Source: Bostrychus sinensis (lineage: Eukaryota; Chordata; Actinopteri; Gobiiformes; Eleotridae). From it: a DNA stretch of 64,000 nucleotides. The translations under genes were made by a program, and so were the position numbers. The stretch is taken from the NCBI GenBank assembly GCA_020698575.1, contig CM036252.1, positions 36,321,659 to 36,385,658 of the forward strand. The letters run 5' to 3'. The notes under the pieces were generated by a model that saw only the letters and a program-made list of their open reading frames with translations, had not been told where the DNA came from and searched no databases. Position 1 is the first letter of the stretch; each line of letters starts with the position of its first letter. Shown piece after piece: positions 35,351 to 46,330 of this stretch.

Positions 35351-36200
35351 ATTTTATTGAGTGTCATACACAAATGTGCCCATCCCATACAGGCTTACAT
35401 GACACTATCAACAATTATAAGAAAGATGATGTCATATAAACAACTATACAACAACACAGAAACATTATTAATATGTTCACATTAACTGACAGGATACAGA
35501 GCTTGTTGTCTCAGTGTCCATGCCTTCTCTATAAATTTAGCCAAAGCAAAAGTCTAATTTTTAAACAGCCAACTGAAAATATCACCATCCAACAGCCAGT
35601 CTGGATTTTTACATTGAATTTTTTCAAATAGAAGAATTCTTAAATCATTAAACAATGGACAATAAAACACAAAATGAAATTCTTCCTCAACTACCCCCAA
35701 GTCACACATAACACACATCTGTCCTCCACATCTGTGGAACCCCTTTGTACTGACCCCCCTCCACTGTCAGAGGCAGGACTCCTGCTCTCAGCTGGGACAG
35801 AGGGACCTGTGTCCTCTCTGTAAGTTACATGTAACATAGGGCTCTGTGGAAAAGTCTTCCTTAAACTGAACATAACTTCTTAGTTTTGGTTTAATGTACA
35901 CCACTAATTTCCACTGCGCTTTATGAATGTCAAACAGTGTCTGCCTGAGGTTAGACATTTTACACTGTAGGTCATTGAAAAACAAATATTGTTTATTTAC
36001 TAACAAAAATATGCCAAGAACCTCACTGGACCAAGGCTTTTTGTGAGCTTTGTCCCAATTAAAAAATTAGAGTAATTCTATCTCCAGGTAAGCGCACAAG
36101 GCGGTTCCACAATCTAATTTCATTTATATCCTCAATGCCTATAACCAGGTCAGCTCTCTTTATTTCATGTGCTAAATAATTAACATAAAGCACAAATAAA
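35340..36200 (-). pseudogene. 3' end of a LINE (L1/Tx1-like) on the - strand
   Basis: - strand frames give LRAGVLPLTVEGGQYKGVP, then EEEFHFVFYCPLFNDLR, the cysteine-motif tail typical of fish LINE polymerases. It has several stops. It ends in a tetranucleotide (ATTC)n tail and is 5'-truncated near the AAT repeat at 36203. Confidence 0.65.
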
Positions 36201-36201
36201 G

Positions 36202-36202
<1 letters not shown>

Positions 36203-36255
<53 letters not shown>
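36203..36255. repeat. (AAT)n microsatellite
   Basis: About 17 AAT units, next to the truncated 5' side of the LINE fragment. Confidence 0.95.
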
Positions 36256-36256
<1 letters not shown>

Positions 36257-36259
36257 TGC

Positions 36260-37051
36260 TATAGGCCTTTGTATTTTAATGGATACCATATCAAATGGCA
36301 ACAGAGGTGGGAAGTATTTGGACACATCTGTACTCTTCTGTACCCAAGTAATTAGTGTAAGTATGTTTTTTTATGTACTTTAGGCTTTATTTTTCCTGAA
36401 CATCCTTCTAGTATAGTAAAATTTGGAGAGGCTCATAGGCTATTACTTTAACTTTTTTAGAACAATTTAAGTATTTATCGATAGTATGGTGCATAGTATT
36501 TATACAGTTGCCTTGTAGTAGCAGCAGCCAGCAGTATAATATGAGCTGCAGTAGAAGTAATGGTAGCAGGGCTTGACAATTACTTTTTTTTTCCACTGGC
36601 CACTACTCTTTGTCAAAAGTTACTAACCAATTTGTTTTTACTTGACACAATTTAATTGGCAGAGTTTTTGTGTAAAATTTAGTATACAGTAAGCTTAAAG
36701 AAATGATAAAATTTGGGTTTATGTATGGACAGAGATTTATCATAAAACAGGTGTAGTTATAGGCAGAATAAAGAGTTTCTCTGTGCATGTAGTTTGACCA
36801 AAACTAAAAACTGTGACTTTTTTTACTTATCACACTGCATTTGACAAAAAAGTGACAAAAAAGCTTCCAAAATCCATACATTTTCTGTCATGTAATTAAA
36901 ATACATGACGCTAGGGCTTAAGTTTTGAATTTTGATGGAAATTTATTAATAAACATAATGACATTCTAAATAATTTTAGTGACAAAAGTCTTAAGACAAA
37001 TGTGTTTTAAGTTTCCTATGCTTTTCTGTTAGTTAAACTGGGAACAAATGG
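36260..37051. other. AT-rich spacer
   Basis: No gene, RNA or transposon end recognised. Confidence 0.4.
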
Positions 37052-37059
37052 GACATAGT

Positions 37060-37991
37060 CAGGGGTGAAAGTAAGCCGTACGGCCCGGTACTACATACCG
37101 GCATAAGATTTAGAGGGGGTACACAGTACCAGATGGAAGGAGATCAGCTGTCCGGCTGGTCTTTGCAGCTTTAACACATTAGAAAGCAGCCGCGGACGCT
37201 TTTATGAGAAAAAAGAAATCTGACACTAAAGCATGTGAACCAGGCAGTGCTTTATCTCATCATATATGCATCTGTGTGGTTTTTAGTGGCTTATGATCTC
37301 TCCGTGATGTGATTTAATGCACAGAATGTCCCTCTCCCCTCTCATCATTCAATGATTGTGTCGCTTCCTTAAACAAACGCATTGAGCATGCGCGTCTTAA
37401 GACCAAAGCACACCTGGAGTGCCGCCTCAAACTACACCAAACGCTTGTGAAGGCTTTATTATAAACAACGTGGAGTTTAAAATATGTGCTTTATCTGTGA
37501 ATAACGGGACAAAGTGATAGAAGTGGCCCAGGCTGTGTGAGGACAGACTGGGCTGTTCTATAGCAGGTTATTAGCGAGTTAGCGACAGAAAGGAGTTTCC
37601 CTGTGCTCTGACTGCAGCAGGAGGCTGGAGCCGCTGCCTGTGTCCCCCTGAGCAGCAGCTACTGTCCCTCAGTGTTTACAGCTGTGTGTCTGTGTCACAC
37701 GGAGCAGAGAACCATCTTTGTTACTGCAGAAGTATGGGGGACCATGTGTTTTCAGCCACCGCCGTGCGCCTCATAGAAAACAATAGGGGCGTATTTTTTG
37801 ACGTGCGTCCGGTGTGTGTTACGGTGCGTTTGCTTTGTTGTCAAACCCCGTATAAGCCATGTCTATATTTTTCATTTATAATCAAGATTCATTCTCAACC
37901 TCGTATATCTGCTTTTTCTGCTATTAAAAATATATATGTAGGCATAATTTGTTATAGTACCGGCATAAGCAAAAATCTACTTTCACCCCTG
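37060..37991. mobile_element. hAT-type non-autonomous transposon, 932 bp
   Basis: The ends CAGGGGTGAAAGTA and TACTTTCACCCCTG are inverted copies. The element is flanked by a perfect 8-bp duplication, GACATAGT, at 37052-37059 and 37992-37999. The interior has a CpG-richer stretch but no transposase, so the small ORFs inside are not taken as genes. Confidence 0.92.
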
Positions 37992-37999
37992 GACATAGT

Positions 38000-38760
38000 T
38001 TGTTAAAAACTAGAACATATGATATATTTTTACAGACATGTGTTGGGACATGGCACAAGGAGTCATGGTTAAATAGGGACTGTTGGTCTTACGATGTGCA
38101 TGTGGTATCACATTTTTTTAAACATGTAATGTTTTTTAAATAATTTTTTTTCTTTGATCATAATGAATTACTGTGTAATAAGTGGTGCAGGCTCGAGCAG
38201 AGCAGCATATATTCAGCAGCTTCTGAAGTTAAGATATAGGCCTAGGTAAAATTCAACTGGCAAAAATGGCTGGTGGAAGTATTTCAAGCCAAAATAAAAA
38301 CTGACCTGCATTTGGCCAGTTAGCTGGTGTTAATGTCAAGCCCTCAGTGGTAGTAGTTTTAATAGTGGTAGTGAAAGTACTTTTTTCTACAAGTTTTTAG
38401 TATGTTAATGTACTGTCAAAATAACTTCATAAATTTACTACTACTGCTACTTTAAACATTTACAAAAGGACATTAATTTCTACTTGACTTGAGAAAAAAT
38501 ATTTTAAAGTAACAGTTTTTTTTTTTTTTTTTACAATGGTCAGTAAATATTGAAAAGCAATCCGTGGAATTTCCCAGTGGCAGTGAAAGCAGCGTAGCAA
38601 ATCTTGTGAGCATGACGAAAGGGGCAGAGCCATGTTGTTGCAGTTGAAGTACTGCTACCAGAGTCTTCCCGTTTTTACTGTTACCACAACTCTGTTAGTT
38701 ACTTTATATGCTGGAATAGAAGATTTAACTACGCCTGGCCAGGAGAACGTTCACTTCCAG
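38000..38760 (+). other. Spacer and putative 5' leader of tifa
   Basis: Mostly AT-rich. A donor GTAAGA at 38761 and an acceptor CCTAG ending at 38834 would remove a 74-bp intron just before the tifa start. The transcript may therefore begin in 38500-38750. Confidence 0.4.
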
Positions 38761-38886
38761 GTAAGAGAACAGTCAAAGTTTATTGAATTTACTTTGTTTA
38801 CATACACCAAAGCAATTTTACTGATTTATCCTAGGATTTTATCAACTATTTCTGAGGTGAAGAGGTCAGATCAGGGGAATTCCATC

Positions 38887-39462
38887 ATGAATGTGTCCCA
38901 AACATTGGAGACTGAGGAGGACTTGCTGACCTGCCTTCAGATCAAGCTCTACCACCCCAAGCAGTGCTCAAAGGGGATGTTCAGCCTTCTACCTTTGGGG
39001 AGCAGAACCAGACAGGATGCAGATAACCCTCTCCGGCTGGGACGGGACGGTCTGTCCTGCACTTTTGCCCTGGCCGATCAAAAAGTATCCCGTAAGCAGC
39101 TGTCCCTCCAGGCTTACCGTACTCCCCAAAGCCAAGATATGTTCTTCACCATCCAGAACTTGAGCCAGAAAGGATGCATGATAGTAAATGGAAGCAGGCT
39201 GGGGTACCTGGAGAAGTTGGATCTACCGGACAAGGCCCTGGTGCGATTTGGGGAGTACGAGATGCTGATTGTGAGGGAGTCCGGGGAGGCGAAGGGCAGT
39301 TTTGAGGTGGAGTTAGAAGTGGTGGGGGTTTCTCCTTTTACAGATACGTGTGTGTGCGTACCATGCAGTCGCCCAGTTATGGACACCGGCTCCTGTTATT
39401 CAGATGATCTCAAGTCCAGTGGGCCTTTGGAGAGTGATGAGACACTCCCATATCACTTATAA
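38887..39462 (+). CDS. tifa: TIFA, TRAF-interacting protein with FHA domain
   Basis: A single coding exon of 191 aa; the human protein is about 184 aa. The ATG at 38887 is chosen because it places Thr9 in LETEE, the phosphothreonine site used in TIFA oligomerisation. An in-frame upstream extension exists but resembles nothing and is probably leader. The FHA domain has G52-R53, VSRKQ (S68) and Q90-N91, then LGYLEKLDLPDKALVRFGEY, all family hallmarks. Near the C-terminus PLESDE (180-185) fits the TRAF6-binding pattern PxExx(acidic). Known role: the ALPK1-TIFA-TRAF6 route to NF-kB in response to bacterial ADP-heptose, in the cytosol. It lies between two RBM4-like genes on the opposite strand. 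Confidence 0.93.
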   Translation: MNVSQTLETEEDLLTCLQIKLYHPKQCSKGMFSLLPLGSRTRQDADNPLRLGRDGLSCTFALADQKVSRKQLSLQAYRTPQSQDMFFTIQNLSQKGCMIVNGSRLGYLEKLDLPDKALVRFGEYEMLIVRESGEAKGSFEVELEVVGVSPFTDTCVCVPCSRPVMDTGSCYSDDLKSSGPLESDETLPYHL

Positions 39463-39897
39463 TCACATTTTATACTGTATATGAAACTGCTATGTTATTT
39501 TAAATGTCCTTATGAAGTTTCAAGTGTTCTTTTATTTTCAGTGTACTCCTGTACTTTATATAAGCTGTGACTCATTTTATAGTAATAGTTGTGTAAATAT
39601 GTTTATGTCCTTATTTAAACAGAGTGATCCTATACTGTCCTTTCTAGTTGTTGCCAATAAATTATATTTAAACTGTGTTATCCTATGTTGTACTTTCTAT
39701 CTATACTCAAAAAGGTGTACAGACATTTTTACCATTCATCCTTTCGGACATGGATATATGCAACTAACAGGTTCTGCCAGATTTAAGCAGTGCCCATCTC
39801 AAATTACACATTCAAGTATTTAGAGTACTGTTGTAATGTAACCATTACAATACAGTAGCATGTATAGCAATACTTATACTTTCACAATATTTTAGCA

Positions 39898-40831
39898 CAG
39901 TGGTTCTCAAGCTGTGGCACAGGTACCGTTGGCGGTGCGTGAGCTCCTTCTGGTGGTACTTTAAAGTCCTCATTTAGATTAGACAGTTTTTTTTTTCTTC
40001 TCTGGTTGAGGCTTATATTTTACATTTATACCACAGTTTATTCCTGGTTTAGTCCAGTGTTAATTCTAGATTAGTCCTGGCTTAAAGACCTGGTTTGGTC
40101 TCAGTTATTTTCTGATTTAGTCTCTGTTATATTCTAGTGTAGTCCTGGTTATATCCTGATTTAGTCCTGGCTTAGACCTGGTTTAGTCTCGGTTATTTTC
40201 TGGTGTAGTTCAGCTACAGTGAAGCCGAAATTATTCATACCCCTGACAAATTCTGACTTAAAGTTACTTTCATTCAACCAGCAAGTTTTTTTGGACCGGA
40301 AATGACACAGGCTTCTCCCAAAATATAATAAGACGATTTTTTAACATTTGAACAAAAAGTGGCATGTCAGTTGAATGAAAGTAACTTTAAGCCAGAATTT
40401 GCCAGGGGTATGAATAATTTTGGGCTTCACTGTTGTTTTAGTCCTAACTTGGTTTGGTTATATTCTGGTGTAGTCCTTATTTAGTCCTGGCTTAGACCTG
40501 GTTTAGTCCTGGTTATATTTTGGTGTAGTCCTGGCTTAGACTTGGTTTCTTCCACTTTTTGTCCTGGTTTAGTCCTGGTAATATTCTGGTGTAGTGCTAT
40601 TTTTGTCCCGGTTATATCCTTGTTTATTCCTGATTTGGTTTAGTTGTGGTTATATTCTGGTGTAGTCCTGGATTGGCCCCGTTAAATCTTCATTTAGTCA
40701 CACCTTTGACCTGGTTTCGTCCAGTTTTTAGCCTGTCTTAGTAATGCTCAGTTAAGATCATTAAGGATAGTAATTTAAAAGCCAAATGTTTTCTGAAGTG
40801 GTACTTTATGTGAACAGTTTGAAAATCATTG
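39898..40831. mobile_element. hAT-like element with internal minisatellite
   Basis: It begins CAGTGGTTCTCAAGCT and ends AGTTTGAAAATCATTG, roughly inverted ends. Between them are many imperfect copies of TTTAGTCCTGG-type units, on both sides of a nested Tc1 MITE. The 8-bp flanks (TTTTAGCA and CTTTGGAA) are too diverged to prove a duplication. A similar start and repeat family occurs at 60555 onwards. Confidence 0.6.
40217..40432. mobile_element. Tc1/mariner MITE nested in the hAT-like element
   Basis: 216 bp made of two inverted arms of about 61 bp (CAGTGAAGCC...TTCATTCAAC) around a short centre. The left flank is TA; the right flank now reads TT. The arms differ at only a few positions, so this insertion is younger than its host repeat. 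Confidence 0.88.
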
Positions 40832-43540
40832 CTTTGGAATAAGCAGGATTTTAATTTGAAGTGGTTAGGCTATATGAAGTCAGATCTATGTAATGTAAAA
40901 ACTGTACAACATACGGTCATGTCAGTTCAAATTCTCAAGCAGTAAGTAAAATCTTTATATCTTAGATGAGCACATAGTGTCTTACTGATAACAGGCTGTT
41001 TCCGGAATGAAGTGGATGGGTAATAAAAGTTGAATAAGTCTTATAAAACAATCAAGTCTGAGCTCAGTGCACTTCACAGAAATGGGTGTGGCTTGAAGGG
41101 AAATAGAATATTGGCTAAACAGGAACAAATGTGTCGAAAAAAGGCAACTTAGTTTCAGTTTTAATTTGACATGTTTAATCTCAATTTATGTGGTAAGCAA
41201 GTACAATAAAATAGGCAAGCACAGTAAAACATTTGGTATATTTCAAACACCACACTGCACATGTCACATTTGTTGTGGTGCATAAGGTACTAATGCTTGC
41301 ATATGCCACCCATTGAGGTACTAGGTTAAAATTTACCATTCGAAGGTCCAGGGGTCCATATTTGCAAAGCTTTTCACCAAATTTTAGCAACTAACAGCAA
41401 GAGATTATTGTGACATTGGTTTGAATAAACACTGCAGCAAACGTGAGCTGTTGTCAAGCAGATTTCTGTGTTCTAACTCAATTCTTTATAAACATATCTA
41501 ACCCTGAAGGTCACATATGCTTTTTTCAAGATTTTTGAAATAGTTAATCACCTTTGCATTAGTATTTCACATTTTAAAAACTTAAAATAAAGGTGTATGT
41601 ATGGAAAATGTATTCTTTTGGGGACTTTGCAGCAAATTCTTGGCAATTGTCAGGAGTGGACAGAGCATAAAAAGGCTACATAGCACCATTATTAGCAAGA
41701 TAACCCAAAGAGATAAATGAGCTGTCTGCTTCTAGTGACAGCATATGGAGTTTAGTAGCGATTTCAGCCTCAGCACACAGGATTACTCAAACATGCGTGA
41801 ATGAAACAAAATGCTACTTTTTTGGGGGTGCAAACATTATAACATGGTTAAAAGTTCAAAAGTCGATTTAGCATAATAGGGAACTTTTATTATAACGTGG
41901 TGTAATACGTTCCCATATTTTAAATTCAGAAGACTGAGGTTTTTCATGACCATTCATAAAACATGAACATTCATAAAAGTGATGTGCCCCTTTTCAATCC
42001 CAGTAGATGTCCAAATTCTAAGGCCGCTTCCTGAAAAACACATTTTAAAAAACTTATACACATTATTGCAGTATCAAAAGTTTTTAAAAAATTAAATAAA
42101 ATAACAAAAATCAAGGCCTAACCTTGAGCTACAGCAGAATGACCCACTTATTTTCTGAGCTGGGAAATTTACATTCTGTACTGGATCTGGAAACTCACTT
42201 CTAGCAAGCAGCAACAGGCCTGTGAAAAAAAGAGCATTCCTCAGCCATTTTGAACAGCTGATGAGTCAAATACAGTATAAAGTTGTTTTATTCAAATTCC
42301 TCAAAACAAAAATATAAATATAAAACCTACCCTTTGACATGGAGATGTAGCTCATCGTCCAGGAGCACTTACCATCGCCGGTGCTCAACTGCAGTAGTCT
42401 AAAAACCTACAAAAAGCACAAATACTAAGCATCCCAGTGCTGTGGGCAAATTCTGGGAAACATGACAGAGTAGGTTGACATAAAATAACTGCCTATGTGG
42501 AACAATGACTTAAAAGTAAAGACAACTGTCACTAAATCATAGTGCTATCCAAAATGTTAGTATGAAATGAGACCAAGTGAAAAATAATAGAAAGAACAAT
42601 GGCCTAAAGAATGAACATAAAACAGAACAGTCATGAGATAGAATCTAACAAAGTGCATGTAGCTGACACATTTCCTATTTGATGAGTTAGACTTTTTGCT
42701 GTTTGCAATAGATTTGTCTATTCTTCACCGCTGTTGAGGGGAAATCGAGAGCAAAATGTATTTATTTTTTAGTGACTAGAATGTAAGGTTATTTTGTGAA
42801 TGTTACCTCAAGTGCTTTTTTTTTGTCACGTGGACAGTGCCCTAATAAGATTTAACTTTGTTTATTTTTAAATGAGCAACGAATATACCTGTTGTGAAGT
42901 TCACTAAAGACAGAACGGCCCTCACTTATCAAGTATGCCTTCATCCCCACAAACATTTCAACGCAAAACAGCATTTATCACTTTGAACATTGCTACGTAC
43001 ACTCAACTCGCTCTGTGAATCACAGCCACGGATACTGGCATAGACCATATGCTGGACGCACTTTCTGCCGCCACCCTCTTATTATTTATCCGGGCTTAGG
43101 GCCTGGACAGCGTGGCTGGATGTCTTCACGTCTTCACATGTTAATTGAATCCCTAAACTCCCATACCAAGAGTGAATTACCCATGGTGTGAACAAGTTGA
43201 ATTAAATATATTTAACCTAAGTAACAATAGCTCTGTTTTAATCAGTGTTAATCATGTTAGTTTTCTGATCATTTCATCATTTCGATAATCTTGATTTTGC
43301 CTTTCAATAGACTAATAAGGTTTTGGAGAAGTAATATCAGTAACGTGGTTCTGTCTTATCTTATATTTAGGCAACCAGTGGTACAGTTTCTTAAGTTCTA
43401 CACGCTGCAGCATACAAACATTTTAACACTTAAATCTGCACTCATTTACACAGCTTTGATAAACGAGGTCTATTGGATATTGGAGCACCTCATGAGCAAA
43501 GTTTACAGTAAAAAGAGCGGAGAGAAGAGTTGACAATTCA
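40832..43540. other. Spacer between tifa and RBM4-like B
   Basis: A dispersed-repeat copy lies at about 41640-41890 (CAGGATTACTCAAACATGCG; CATTATAACATGG; GTCGATTTAGCATAATAGGG). The rest is AT-rich with no gene supported. Confidence 0.45.
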
Positions 43541-43544
43541 ATCG

Positions 43545-44088
43545 ACGTACTTTGGTTTCATTTGTTTATTTAAAAAGCCCTCAAATGAAAAGCAACTTGT
43601 AAAGTAAATAAAACCATACATAACTGCTATAAATTCTATTTTCGCAAAAAAACACAAAGATTAAAAGAAAAACCCAAGAAACGTGTCATGCCAACATGGG
43701 TCGCAATGAGATCAACACTTGCCACACCAAGAAAAGTACTTCACACAGTGATTTTACTAACGTGTTTCGGTAAGCAACTGTAAGAAATCCACAAAGGGTT
43801 TTACAAGATTATAGGTATTTCTATTCAAATAAGTTTAAGTATTGTCAGATTCCCAGTGTCTGTTTAGAAAATTTTAAATGCAAGAGTAGAGTTCTGGGCT
43901 AGCAGTATAAGCCAGGATCTTTCTGCAAAAACCTTTAAGAATTTAAACAGTAAAAGAAGCAGAGGACGGGGCAGTCCGCAATTCAGTATCTTCCAGTAAG
44001 TCTCAGGCGAACGCAACGCAATCCGCCATAGACCGGGGGAGTATACGCCTCGTGCATCGGCAGACGACGATCTTGTCATATTCTAAAC
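43545..44088 (-). other. 3'UTR exon of RBM4-like B
   Basis: An acceptor TTTCAG precedes 44088 on the - strand, and the donor lies 11 bases after the stop at 44335. An AATAAA on the - strand near 43570 would end the exon. A short ORF inside is not considered coding. Confidence 0.6.
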
Positions 44089-44334
44089 CTGAAAGAGAGC
44101 ACACCACATGTCAAGAGCGCCTTCTATTCAAGACCGCGCAAGGCTGACTTTTCCTAGATAAGCAGCAAAATTAAGATTCCAGCAGCATGTTTAACTGATG
44201 TTTATTAGAGCGGCAATTTATCAGAAGTTTCAAATTAGGCAAAGATGTGAGTTTAGTAATCATTGTCATTTTTAAAAGGTGCGAGAAAATTTTAGACTCA
44301 ATAACCAGACTGCGTGTCCTCACCTTGGACTAGT

Positions 44335-45734
44335 CTAATAGGCGTATCGAGGAGGTGGCGGTGGGGGAGCCAGTCTCTCCGAGTACATCTCCCGGGGCCG
44401 AGGGACTCCGTACGCAGCACCTTTGGAGATGGGGGAGAGGCGGGAGCGCTCGTAGGAGTAGCCATTACCAGCGGATGGTGGGGGAGGCGGGGCCCTGCGA
44501 AGAGGGCTCCTGTCCCGGGCCATGTATGAAGGAGGAGCTGGGGGCAGAGGGCGGCGTTCGTATGGGTCAATGCCTAGGCGCTGGGCCAGAGCGGACGAGG
44601 GCGGCGGAGGAGGAGGGATGGCACTGGAGCGCCTGTCGTCATAAGCTCCGGCGCTGTAGGCCCGGGCGCGGTATTTCTCATAGTAATCAATCATCCCGGC
44701 GTAGCCGTCGCGCTCGCCATAGCGGTCGGGGTACGGCATACGCCTTGGGGGAGGGGGCGGCAGAGGAGGCGGAGGCGGCGGGTAAGCAGACATGCGGCCT
44801 CTGTAGGAGGGCTCGGGCCTGTCGTCAGGGTAACGAGACGGGTAATAGCTCCCTCTGCTGGGTGGAGGCGGATAATAATCCTCCTCAGGAGCCCCTCTTG
44901 GTCTGCTTTTAGAAATCTGAACGTGTATGCGCTTTCCTGAGAAAGAGATACATGTGTGTCAAGGCTAAAAATGCAAGTTTAGAAGTAGGTGTGTGGTCAT
45001 ACCTTTATGTTCCTGAAAAGCAGATAATAAACAATATTTGAAACTTTAAATATGTCATGTCCTTTCTTGTGAGCTCACTAGCAAAGGTCTACAGTTGCAT
45101 AAAATTTGCTTGCTAAAATCTGATGCTAATAAAGGGTGGGCAAGCCAGACTTTAGGTCCAGCTTTCTTATTTTGGTCAATGTAGACATTGCATTTTTATG
45201 GAACTGGCATTACTAAGTGCATCATTTTGAGGGCCAGAAAATAATATTTATTACTATGACAAGTAAATCTGCCTAAAGCATAATCTACCTTTTCAGAAAC
45301 TGCCCACAACTTTACATAAATTTACCTTGAAACTCTGTGTTGTCCAGCCCCTCTAAGGCGTCCATGGCCTCGTCAGAGTTAGCCATGTGCACAAAGGCAA
45401 AGTTTTTCACGATGGCACACTCTGTGACTGTGCCATACTCCTCAAACATCTGCTGCAGCTCTTTCTCGTGACCCTTCTCCACATTGGCTATGTGGAGCTT
45501 GACGGGGCCCTGGTTCTTCCCTCTGCTGGGCTCCACGTTGATGGGTCGCCCGTTGAGCTCATACAAGTGGAGCTCGCGGATGGCCTTGGTGGCCGACTTG
45601 CGGTCTTCCATGTGAACGAAGGCATAATTTTTAAACTTGGCGCATTCCGTCACTGTGCCGTACGGAGTGAACAGAGCTTCTATTTCATCTTTCTCGGTGT
45701 CCTGGGACAGATTGCCGATGAATATTTTTACCAT
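44335..45734 (-). CDS. RBM4-like RNA-binding protein B
   Basis: Coding exons 45734-45326 and 44936-44335 on the - strand give 336 aa. The exon plan matches gene A: a first coding exon of exactly 409 nt ending in phase 1. Two RRMs are seen (KIFIGN with NYAFVHM; KLHIAN with NFAFVHM), then DNTEFQGK. The tail is Pro/Tyr/Arg-rich with YYEKYRARAY, YERRPLPPAPPSY, MARDRSPLRRAP and a final PRYAY. No CCHC knuckle is visible. The ATG at 45734 starts MVKIFIGN like the family; an upstream in-frame TTG is not used. The 5'UTR joins at 45752 to a non-coding exon ending at 46211. The role is that of RBM4/Lark proteins: splice-site choice and mRNA translation in nucleus and cytoplasm (family knowledge). Confidence 0.9.
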
Positions 45735-45999
45735 GGCTGTTACAGTCAAGCCCTGTGGGGATGATAAAAAACAAAGTCAACAAGGCGTTTGATAAAGAAG
45801 GATGAGACCAGATAGTAGCGCTGTAGCGTCATGAGGAGGAAATAGAAAGCTATTGCCGAAGCCAAGAGTGTGTGCTTCAGGCCACCAGGTTCTTTAAACA
45901 TTTAACAGGAACAAAGTTTACAGTTTGTATCAATTTTAAACGTCAATTAAACGTTTAAAAAATAATCTGCAGCAACAAAATATCCGCGTATGCGCTTTC

Positions 46000-46330
46000 T
46001 AGACTTCATACTCTCGGAACTCTTGCTTTCGTTTCCAGTGTTGCTAGCATGCTAACCAGCTAAGAGCTAATAGCGAGTGTTAGCCGCGTTAGCCGCGTTG
46101 ATTCAGTCAGGGTATTCAAATACAAGATAATACGGTCGTCGAAAAAAGCTATATAAACATTCCCATTATACAGGAGTTCGACAACGTTATCCTAAAGCGC
46201 AAATACGTACCGCGAGCAAACCGCGTCTGGCCAAAGTCGAAACCAGCGAAACTTGAACGATAAGCTACAGCAGGAATATCCGGCTGACGAGAGGTAAGCC
46301 CGCTACACGCGATTGGAGGAAATACGCGTC
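46000..46330 (-). promoter_or_regulatory. CpG-rich promoter of RBM4-like B
   Basis: The non-coding first exon begins near 46290 and ends at 46211 with donor GTACGT. The region has many CpGs (CGCGAGCAAACCGCGTC; GTTAGCCGCGTTAGCCGCG). It fits a TATA-less housekeeping promoter; the exact start is unknown. Confidence 0.5.

Noticed and set aside
36059..36325. ORF with a poly-Tyr run
   Set aside because: It is made by the (AAT)n microsatellite.
37686..38006. 106-aa ORF
   Set aside because: It crosses the right end of a hAT-type element, so it is unlikely to be a gene.
43291..43533. 80-aa ORF near the 3' end of RBM4-like B
   Set aside because: No family match, no splice partners, AT-rich codons. 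It could be chance.
43864..44100. Small ORF in the RBM4-like B 3'UTR exon (43864-44079)
   Set aside because: It lies after the stop codon and an intron. It could be coding only if the stop-bearing exon were skipped, and nothing supports that.
44355..44912. 185-aa + strand ORF opposite the RBM4-like B tail
   Set aside because: Antisense of a low-complexity coding exon, as for the first paralogue.
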